A stretch of DNA of 64,000 nucleotides from Schistosoma haematobium (Eukaryota > Platyhelminthes > Trematoda > Strigeidida > Schistosomatidae): NCBI RefSeq assembly GCF_000699445.3, contig NC_067196.1:25871116-25935115 (forward strand), in the 5' to 3' direction. The notes under the pieces are model-generated. The model did not search any database. It was given only the letters and a program-made list of their open reading frames with translations, and was not told the origin of the DNA. Made by a program: the position numbers and the translations under genes. Positions 55,906 through 64,000 of the stretch are shown piece by piece (the stretch's first letter is position 1; the number at the start of each line of letters is the position of its first letter).

Positions 55906-56423
55906 TGATTATTGGATAATTAAATTGATTTATTTATAGTCTATTTTTATTTTAATTAAATATTTTCAATGATATAAACAAAAGGGTATAGAAATTATTT
56001 AATTAAAATTTGTAAAATATTACTTTTAATTAAAAGTAAATAAAAAGAAAAGGAAATAAATATTTTGATTATGTAACAATATTGAAGTTGATAAATAAAC
56101 ATACTTGAAAATCAATCGATTGAATTAGTTACAATTTTACATTACTTTTTTTCTTTTTAAATAGTTTGTAACTAGTCTTAATGAAAAAAAGACTGATGCT
56201 AGCTTTATAAAAAAAAATTGAGAACAAATGAACATTTGCTCATTCACTGACAATGTTGAGGGCAAGACTGTTTTGTCTCAGTAAATTAGTGATAATTTGT
56301 ATAGATTATATAATATTATCTGTGATATCAATCTTGTTCATGACATTTTGGTACTGAAGTTCAACAGTTAGGACCTCTATGAATCTCTTCGCCGTAAACC
56401 ATTTAAGTAGCTATTGAATAATG
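55906..56423. other. No gene seen
   Basis: AT-rich DNA with no supported feature. Confidence 0.5.
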
Positions 56424-56591
56424 AGTTTTAAGATGGTGGGGGAGGATTTGTAGCTAAGATGGATGATTTGGATGGAGTTTTATTCTATGAGCTGCATGGT
56501 TTGGTTGTGGAGCTTTCATTGTTATTCTGAACGACATCATCAGCATAAATTTCTACCTAAAGTTTATGCTGATGATGTCTTTCAAAGTAAG
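56424..56591 (+). repeat. Family F palindromic repeat
   Basis: GGATTTGTAGCTAAGATGGA, GGTTTGGTTGTGGAGCTTTC, CATCATCAGCATAAA and TTTATGCTGATGATGTC. The facing TCATCAGCATAAA/TTTATGCTGATGA arms form a hairpin. The right outer arm is cut short. Confidence 0.7.
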
Positions 56592-56771
56592 AAAAATAAT
56601 CATAGAAAATGGATTTAGTGAATGAAATGTAAAGTATGGTTATCATTGCACTAAAGTTTCTCACAATATTTATACTTACTTATGATTATTTAGTATACAG
56701 TTGAATTAATAATTTAGAAGTTCGACAAAGGTCATTATTGGTTAATGATCAAGGAATTTTACCAAATTTTT

Positions 56772-57252
56772 CAAAAAATATATTTGTTTGTTTATTTGAA
56801 CACATAAATATTGGTACAAAGGAGCATCGAATGCATATGCGCCACACAAGTCACTTGATTTGTGTGTGGGCTGTGATACTGTCCGGGTTCCCAGACCAAA
56901 GAAGTTGATTTTCTTAGGGGGCCACACCCGGAGCCTTCGACCTAAAGGTCTGGTCCAAAAGGCAGTGGAGCAACGTCAGGAGATGTTGTTTTATAGTAGC
57001 CAGTGATCAATAATTGGTTCATACGCCAATTTGTTTGGAATCAGTGTTTTCCAACTCTTCAAGGTAGATCCTCCATATCCACTAACTCGGTTAGAACACT
57101 GGTTATTCGCTTTCCGTCCTCTCGATTTCTAAAAAACACCCTCGCCGGGAGAATGCAGTGAGCAGAACTTCTGTGGCAGTGACTGTATACACATGGAAGA
57201 GGGGGAGCTGACTCTCCCCAACTTCGGTAGTACCAGGGCGTCTGGGGGTTGC
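56772..57252 (-). mobile_element. ORF-less RTE-A derivative
   Basis: Minus-strand leader (complement of GCGTATGAACCAATTATTGA, GGTCGAAGGCTCCGGGTG) is fused to the RTE-A 3' end (complement of GGCGCATATGCATTCGATGC) and tail at the same junction as 24823-25317 and 31241-31762. No target duplication found. Confidence 0.8.
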
Positions 57253-58121
57253 CTCCAAGAAATGACAACATAATGAAGTGACCAGTTGAGTAAATATTGT
57301 AAATGAAGTGATAACAGTATCAAGATAAGTGAAATAGTTACCTGAAGTTAATCAAAAACTTTCAATAGGAGTGAAAATTTATTCATTTTGTTTCACTGAA
57401 TTTTGGACAATCTAATTACACAACGAATCAATAAAACATTTAAACGATCGAAATCAATTTGAATATGAGGGCAATAAACTTAATATATCCAAATCATTGA
57501 AGTCATTTTTGCATTTATGCAATGCTAAGATGTGTCAAAATAATGCTGAACATATAAATAAAACTTGAATGATAATATAGCTATGCATTTTGACAAATAA
57601 ATGTTTTAACTTCTCACCGTTTGTATACATACTATGACAAACCATGTTTTCAGATCAATGCTAAGAATGTCTTTTGTCCAATGTTTTACGATTGACACGA
57701 ATAATTATATATCACCTGCTACTATCAATTAGTCAAAATTTATTTTCTTAAATTTTTTTCGATTGTATATCATAGTTACCTTTCCACATATATTTATGAA
57801 AATTAAGGAAACAAGGGGCTGTGATATGATTTTCACAAATTGCTAAGATTTATTGTTAGCTATGAACTTCACTTTCCTAATTCTGATGTTCTTAGCTATA
57901 TGTCAGTGTGTTTTGTTAGTGTTAGCTCAATTAACTTACCTCTCTACAGTAGAGTAAGGTAGTCATTTTCCTAATGCAATAATGACATTAAATACCTCAA
58001 AGTTGTATACTACTGGGATATGCATGCAAACAAACATGTGTTATGTAACAGGGTTTCGGCTAATAAACAAAGTTGTTTTGGGTTACTACATAAATTTGAG
58101 TTTTAGTATTGAAAATGCAAT
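57253..58121. other. No gene seen
   Basis: AT-rich DNA with no supported feature. Confidence 0.5.
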
Positions 58122-58406
58122 GAGACAATAATTTATGGACGACCTTTAACCAACGGTAGAGTGACCTTGGGAATTTTCACCTACATGCTAGTACTAGATG
58201 AGGGTTATAAACCAGTGTAAGGAATTAGAATTCTGATTTAAAGTCGATGAGTAAGGTTAGGACCTAGATTTAGGGTTTTCATCATGAAATAATATAAGCT
58301 AAAACACCAAAACGATATTTGAATAAATGAGTGAATGAATTTCGCGCCAAAATCTGAGAGACGTTTTCTTAAACCTGATTGGCTCGTTCATAAATTATAG
58401 TCTCGT
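58122..58406. mobile_element. MITE with terminal inverted repeats, Merlin-related
   Basis: Left end GAGACAATAATTTATGGACG (58122) and right end GGCTCGTTCATAAATTATAG (58381) are inverse and match the Merlin ends at 49651/50451. The interior matches the MITE at 491-735 (GAGGGTTATAAACCAGT; GAATTTCGCGCCAAAATC). Confidence 0.8.
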
Positions 58407-58832
58407 CGAAAATGCTTATGAACAATGTTATCCCAGCATGATTATTATTCAATTTCGCATAATCTCACAGATATAATTCATCATTCTTATTTGATATGAT
58501 AAATAGTCCAATGAATTCATTATATGACTAGGTTTTTTATTGAAATATATTATGGTAATATACCATAAGGTTTTAATCAAATTTGTTTCTATATTGAAAG
58601 GTCTGAATTCAATGAACATTTTATCATTTTAAGAGACATTGATCAAGGTAAAAAAGTAACTTAGCTACCGAATAGTTTTTTTAATCTTTTTATGAGAAAT
58701 AAATTTCAATGAAAATCAAATGTAAAAAAATAAATTCGCTAACTTATTGCTACGAAAATATTAGCATTACTGAACAGAGGGGAAGTTACAATTATTTTTA
58801 TAAGTCATTAACAGTGAAACAAAATTGTTGCA

Positions 58833-59075
58833 TATCAGAAGGGCTTTTTGTGGATATTACGGTAATTTTAACAGTTGAATTCATGAGTTCATTGAAGCCA
58901 GATCATCATGCAAAACCTGGATGCACTGGACGGTCGTTTTTTCCTATTGTGGGGGCTCCTCGTGGATGCACACTGATGAGGAGTACCACAATAAGATGAA
59001 ACGACCGTCCAGTGCTTTCAGGTTTTCCATTGTGATCTAGCTTCAATGAACTCATGATCTCAACTATTAAAGTCG
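58833..59075. repeat. HH-B foldback element
   Basis: The left arm (CATATCAGAAGGGC, AACAGTTGAATTCATGAGTT, CTGGATGCACTGGACGG) and right arm (GACCGTCCAGTGCTTTCAGG, GAACTCATGATCTCAAC) are inverse, with only a short middle GGGGGCTCCTCGTGG. The plus-strand core reads ATGAGGAG in register; an overlapping CTGATGAG is created by the same C-to-A change. Confidence 0.78.
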
Positions 59076-59183
59076 TTTCGCTCAAAATATTATGTGTTGA
59101 TAATATATTAGTCATTTAGAGTTCTGCATACACTACGCAGTATATTTTATTTCGCCATGAACTTAACTCATTGTTTAATTAAT

Positions 59184-59291
59184 TTTTTTTGGTTGAGATC
59201 ATGAATTAATTGATGTTAGACCACCGTTGGAAACATCAATTAATTCATGATCTCAACCAAAAACTTAACAATCTCCACAACCTCATACTGA
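59184..59291. repeat. Minimal HH-B tail palindrome with target duplication
   Basis: Arms GGTTGAGATCATGAATTAAT (59191) and ATTAATTCATGATCTCAACC (59239) form an almost perfect hairpin with a roughly 12-base loop, followed by the HH-B tail end (AACAATCTCCACAACCTCAT). Perfect 12-bp duplications TGTTTAATTAAT lie at 59172-59183 and 59292-59303. No ribozyme or tRNA-like part is present. Confidence 0.75.
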
Positions 59292-59303
59292 TGTTTAATT
59301 AAT

Positions 59304-59754
59304 ATTGTAAACTTGACAGTCAGTTGTCAGTTCATCACTTTTAATTTTCGTATCCGTTGATCAGTTGTTTATACTATCTCAAAGACTTTCTACTAATTTT
59401 AACTTTTCCACTTACTCTTTCTATATGGTTCTTCCTACTACTTACGAATTATTAATACAATTACATATTATTGGTATTTAGAACATTATAGAATTCTCGT
59501 CTGGCAATCTACACAGTTCAAAGGATGTTGTCTCAGTTAGACTAGTGATTAAATTGCAAATTAAATAACAGGAGTAATACAATATTGGTAAATTCGAGGA
59601 TCTGATGTCCCAAACTATATTTTAAATAACTAAAAATACGATTATACATGATCAGTAGATGATGGAGTAGAGAAGATAGTTTTTCTCGGTCAATAACCTA
59701 GATAAATTAAGTAAATTTTTGGAAAATGTAATTTGAATAAATCTTATTGATTCT
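59304..59754. other. No gene seen
   Basis: AT-rich DNA with no supported feature. Confidence 0.5.
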
Positions 59755-60020
59755 GTAGTGAACGAGAACACAAGTAGGGACAATCGAATATACTTGAATA
59801 CAAAGTTACAGAACATCTTTATAAAATTTGAGAACCATACAGTAAATAATTTATTTGTAAAATGTCAATCAATTGTCTCAGATTTTATTGTTCTTTCGTT
59901 TCCACAACAATCATTCTTTTTTTCTCGTTTTGTTTACTTTGATCTTCTAAACCTTCTGCCTCCAGGTATTTCACATTTGACTGATGATGCATACTACTTA
60001 TATCTGTCGACATCAGTAGC
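59755..60020 (+). repeat. Family D repeat, fullest copy, with an open frame
   Basis: GTAGTGAACGAGAACACAAG to ATCTGTCGACATCAGTAGC. One frame is open throughout (NENTSRDNRIYLNTKLQNIF, FENHTVNNLFVKCQSIVS, LLNLLPPGISHLTDD). The same peptide order appears, partly changed, in the copy at 61063-61372. It is not known whether this was ever coding; the unit could also be a non-coding repeat or solo LTR. No TIR or clear target duplication. Confidence 0.65.
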
Positions 60021-60427
60021 ACAAACAACACAATACTACTTATTTTTTTAAACTATATCCTATATAACCAGATCAACATTTTTATAAATTTCAATTACTC
60101 TTTAATTTCAGTATAAATATTGGTTTTTTAGAAAAATAAACTGACTTTAATTATTTTTTTGATAAGGTTCAAATTCTTTGTTTGTTGAATAGTAGTAAAC
60201 TAAAAGAATCTCACTGTTTATCTCAAAAGAAGGCTACTTTGATTAAGCAACTAACTGTGACATGTATCTTTCAAATTAGAAATTTTATTTCTAAAAAAAC
60301 TAAACAAATAAAAAATCAATTTGATATACAAAAAGAAAATATATACATAAGGATAATTTTTGTAGTTAGCCCATATAATATCAGTAGTATATTCAACTTT
60401 TTATAAATCAAATCAAAATATATTTCA
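60021..60427. other. No gene seen
   Basis: AT-rich DNA. A 74-codon frame at 60182-60406 has no support. Confidence 0.5.
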
Positions 60428-60895
60428 ATGGTTGAGATCATGAGTAAATTGAAGGTAGACCACCATGGAAAATCTGGAAGCACTGGATGGTCATTTCATT
60501 CTACTGTGAGACTCCTCAGCAGTGCGCAAACACGATCCCGCCCTCGTCGCGAGATTCGAACACAGGACCTGCCAGTCTCGCGAGCGAGCGCTTAACTATT
60601 AGACCACTGAGCCTTCATCCAAGAGTGTTAATCTCTAACTCCAACTAATCCACGAAATTGAGCGACACATCCACCATTGTCTTTAGTCAGCTGACATCTC
60701 ACAATAGACCTGGTTGAACTCCACTGGTCACTGCTTCTCACTAGAACTCCAGGATACACCTCTTGAGGCTAGTCACTAGTGAGCATATGTTGATTCATAT
60801 CAGAAGGGAGTTTTGTGGATATTATTAGTAATTTCAATGGTTGAGGTCATGAGTGAATTGTAGCTAGAGCACCATGGTAAACCTGGAAAAACGTT
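60428..60895 (-). repeat. HH-B copy with leader and partial second tail
   Basis: Reading on the minus strand from 60895: tail of a preceding unit, leader (complement of AGTGAGCATATGTTGATTCA onward), tRNA-like region (B-box complement GAGATTCGAACACAGGACC near 60549), hammerhead about 60480-60530 (CTGAGGAG, GAAA and C17 kept; stem II weak) and tail. This repeats the tandem phase seen at 38741-39225. Confidence 0.82.
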
Positions 60896-61062
60896 CTTAA
60901 GAATTGACTCAATTTAAAGTACCTGAATGTATTTTATTGATCATATTAGTGTGATAGAGTAATTTTAATGAAAAATACTCCTCATTTTTGTAGTAGTTAT
61001 TGCTAAGAATTAGCCTATCAAACAAAAAAATTCAGTTACATGTAATGGTAGTAGTATTGTGT

Positions 61063-61372
61063 GGGCTACTTATATCCACATATCTAGTATATAACGATGG
61101 TCAGGAATAGAATGTATTTCAGTAGGAGATCGAGAAAGAAACAACGGGAAGGAAAAGTAATTGGTATAAAATTGCACGAACGGTGAAATTTGAGACGATG
61201 GACTGATATTTACAAAAAGAACAGTCAAGTTTGAGACAATTGGTTGATATTTTACAAATAAATTATTTACTGTATGGTTCTCAGATTTTACTAAGATATT
61301 CTGTAATTTTGTGTTCAAGTATATTCGATTGTCCCCACTTGTGTTCTGTTCACTACAACAACAGATTTTTTT
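61063..61372 (-). repeat. Family D repeat
   Basis: CTACTTATATCCACATATCT to GTTCTGTTCACTACAACAAC. Shares TTGGTTGATATTTTACAAAT and TATTTACTGTATGGTTCTCA with other copies. Contains a short internal duplication (GACGATGGACTGATATTTAC and GACAATTGGTTGATATTTTA). Confidence 0.72.
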
Positions 61373-62529
61373 CAAATTGACTATGCATAAAATAAGACAT
61401 TTTATGATCATGTTATTTTATATTGAGACATTGAATTTAAAATGAAAACTTCGTAAATTTATACAGTTGTACAATGGCTACTTATTATATGCCTAATGTA
61501 TTTAATGAATTCTCTTTAGACTTTTGTTTTTCTTGTTATTGAAGTGATTCAGTAATATGAAAACTAATCACGACTGTTTATGTTGCATAGTTTGAACATT
61601 TCAGTATCAACCTGTTTCATGAATAAGAATTTTCGTCTAAATTTGATCGAATAATTTCATAGTATTTGGACGTCGAGTTGATGTGAAACATTAAAAAGGA
61701 AGAATGTATTTGTAAAATCTCAGCGAATGAATTTGAAGTAAATCAAACATTTCGCCTGGTAATCTGGTCCAAGCTTTTTAAAGGAATACAGTGAACCGGA
61801 GAACTATGTATATATTTATATTCGATTATTTTGATGTCAACCAGCTTCGTATAGATTTTGTTTGTAATGTCAATCATTGTTGAATATAGTTATATAGTGT
61901 TTATCATATTATCTTGCCTCAGCACGAACAATTCCACACGTTATGAGTATTGCTTCACTATGTAAACTAAATCTGATTTAAATAACAAGTAGTGTATTCA
62001 TTACAGCATGAATGATATAGAAAAATCTTTATCGATATTGTTCATCTGACTACATTGTTCAGTTTATATATATATTCTGTGGTTAGCTGTCTATTTAAAA
62101 CAATAAATCTATGTGTCAAATTAGTCATCATATTTTGATTCAATTTACTTTTATTCCATTATATATATACATGGATAGCCTGTACTATATTTATAACAAT
62201 TTTGTACATAATAATGAATACCACATGAAATAAGTTATTTGTTAGGCTTTTATTAAATGCATTTAATTATACGAGACTTTACCTAGCTAGAATGGTTATT
62301 GTGAAAGAGGTAAATCATACAAAGAGTTATAAGTTTGTATACTTTTAATGTATGTATCCAATGATGGGCGCCATATAAAATAATAAACATATATATATAT
62401 CCATTCATATTGAACTTTTTAATGATGACTTATTAAATAAACCTTTTTTACTAACTTTGTTTATTTTTCAATTAATGACATAAAATAAAATTCAATAATA
62501 ATTAATTAATTAATCAATAAAATTCAATT
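61373..62529. other. No gene seen
   Basis: AT-rich DNA with short AT runs near 62068, 62160 and 62390. No recognised element. Confidence 0.5.
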
Positions 62530-62828
62530 CACTTGGTGTTGTTTACTTGAGTTTACCTACGGTTATTTAGGACTTCGATTAATCAGTCTTTTGTTGGCAT
62601 ATTTGCATCCTGTGAGAACTGCCTCGATATTACCTTAACTCACAAGTAGTATAAGCAAAGATGGATGTTGGCTAGCAGTGGAATACAGAACGCGCGTTTC
62701 ATCCCATTTGGGACTCGTCAGTTGGATGTACCTGCATCTCAGATTCGATGTTCACTCTGGGACTCGAACCCGGTACCATTCCCTTCAAACGCTATCAGGT
62801 TATCCATTTAACTATCTACCTATCTATG
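62530..62828 (-). repeat. HH-A (SmAlpha-like) unit, left member of a head-to-head pair
   Basis: Minus strand: extension (complement of ATTCACTTGGTGTTGTTTAC, TCAGTCTTTTGTTGGCATAT), ribozyme about 62680-62732 (CTGACGAG, stem II GTCCC/GGGAT, GAAA, GTT triplet; stem I weakened) and tRNA-like region (complement of GGGACTCGAACCCGGTACC). Confidence 0.82.
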
Positions 62829-63172
62829 CATCATTGCTTATAAAGCTTGTGAATTAAGGCAATATCATAGAAGTACTCACAAGATTCACATATGCCAAAA
62901 AAGACTGATCAATTACAGTCCTAAATAACAACGGGAACATTCAAGTAAACAGTACCAAGTGAATACAAACTTCACCTCATTGCACAAGCAAGTGGTTATC
63001 AGGACTCAGTAGATAAGTGGATAACGCGATGGTGTTTGAAGCGAACGGTACTGGGTTCGAGTGCTGGAGTGAACATCAAATCTGAGATGCAGGTACATCC
63101 AACTGACGAGTGCCAAATAGGATGAATCGCGCGTTCTGTATTCCACTACTAGCCACTATCCATCTTTCCTTA
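62829..63172 (+). repeat. HH-A (SmAlpha-like) unit, right member of a head-to-head pair
   Basis: Extension (GCTTGTGAATTAAGGCAATA, GTACCAAGTGAATAC), A-box region GGACTCAGTAGATAAGTGG near 63002, B-box GGTACTGGGTTCGAGTGC near 63047, then the ribozyme CTGACGAGTGCCAAATAGG and the end CCACTATCCATC. GAAA has become GAAT, so the core is broken. Confidence 0.83.
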
Positions 63173-63841
63173 TAAATAATAAAATTATTTGGTTTAAATT
63201 CATTCAAAAAGCGATTACCACAATTGTTTCCATGCTAACTACTTTTATTTTAAAAATATTTCATTTCATTACCAAATAGAAAATAAAGATGTATGGTCGA
63301 AAATTACGTATAGGTCATTTGTTTATATGCTTAATTTTGAATCCGTTTGTAATACATAGAATTTAATCTTTATTGTCAAACGTAGATAAAATAAAGTCAT
63401 GTGAAAATATTTCAAGGTGTTTTGGAGGTTTTTCTGATAAACTCTTATACCCATTAAACGTATTATATTATAGTTTATAAGGATTATTATTTTCTTGTTG
63501 ATATCCAAGATTATAATTGCATTTGAGTAATATGATGAGATGTATTGATGTACTTGACCTTTCTTTCATAATCTAGTTATTAGTACAATATGTTCTATTT
63601 GATATTCGATTACTGTATAAATCTATAACTCAGTGGTAATATTTAAATTGACACTCGAAAAATATATCTCTCATTTAAAATATTAGCTTGTTATTCACTT
63701 GGATACTAATTAATGATAAGTAAGTTGATCAAAGTATAGTCCTAGATGTGTATCTAAATATATGTTATACATGATTACTTAATTTGGAACAACAACAAAA
63801 AAAACGTCAGCAATACAATAAGGAAAATTTAGAACAATTTT
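63173..63841. other. No gene seen
   Basis: AT-rich DNA. A 61-codon minus frame at 63323-63508 has no support. Confidence 0.5.
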
Positions 63842-63908
63842 CGATGGAGTTTTGTTCTTCATCTAAATCATCCACCTGAGCTACAAATGTTCTCCACCAT
63901 CTCAAAAC
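63842..63908 (-). repeat. Family F end fragment
   Basis: GATGGAGTTTTGTTCTTCAT and CATCCACCTGAGCTACAAAT, then GTTCTCCACCATCTCAAAAC, the complement of the family F outer arm (compare 19350 and 56424). Confidence 0.65.
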
Positions 63909-64000
63909 AATTTTCAAAGTCAAAAAGGAAAAAAATAGAGAACAAAATTAAAATATTTTCCATAATTTCTTACTTTCCTCATCCTTGTTTCATAATTCTG

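Noticed and set aside
1..64000. CRISPR arrays, bacterial operons or phage genes
   Set aside because: No regularly spaced short direct repeats, no dense gene packing. All repeat and coding evidence is of a eukaryotic schistosome genome.

Overview
The window is nuclear DNA of a blood fluke (genus Schistosoma; species not determinable here). It is very AT-rich, with no operon-like gene packing. It carries many copies of a tRNA-derived repeat with a hammerhead self-cleaving ribozyme of the type known from schistosome SmAlpha satellite/SINE DNA, and two RTE-clade non-LTR retrotransposons of the kind described in schistosomes (SR2/SjR2/Perere-3 type). I find no convincing complete host gene; the window looks like an intergenic region or a very large intron filled with transposable elements. 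Repeat names used below (HH-A, HH-B, HH-C, RTE-A, RTE-B, families D to G) are local labels. || Layout. 0-10 kb: HH-B SINEs, a Merlin-type MITE, an HH-C double hammerhead foldback, a 44-bp RTE-B tail insertion, an HH-A foldback and a truncated RTE-A. 10-20 kb: a recent 5'-truncated RTE-B copy with an unbroken reverse transcriptase frame (11388-12587), an inverted HH-B pair, a second RTE-B fragment (18342-18811) and long CATA and AT microsatellites. 20-32 kb: RTE 5'-leader fragments, an HH-A copy, and two roughly 0.5-kb ORF-less derivatives of RTE-A. 32-37 kb: an HH-B foldback with an intact ribozyme core, a 414-bp solo LTR with a 5-bp target duplication, and a full-length 3.92-kb RTE-A with a 12-bp target duplication and several disabling mutations. 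37-49 kb: HH-B tandem copies, degraded HH-A copies, a 68-bp RTE-B tail insertion, and HH-B nested inside a family D repeat. 49-51 kb: an 801-bp Merlin DNA transposon with transposase remnant. 51-64 kb: HH-A and HH-B copies (including tandem and head-to-head pairs), a MITE, family D repeats, and one short exon-like frame with a signal-peptide-like start (54024-54230). || How the parts relate. The two RTE LINEs are the only visible sources of reverse transcriptase. Most short insertions have 11-15 bp target duplications as expected from target-primed reverse transcription, so the SINEs, ORF-less derivatives and tiny tails were probably mobilised by RTE machinery. The most unusual theme is that three distinguishable tRNA-headed repeat families each carry a hammerhead motif, in single, tandem and inverted arrangements.
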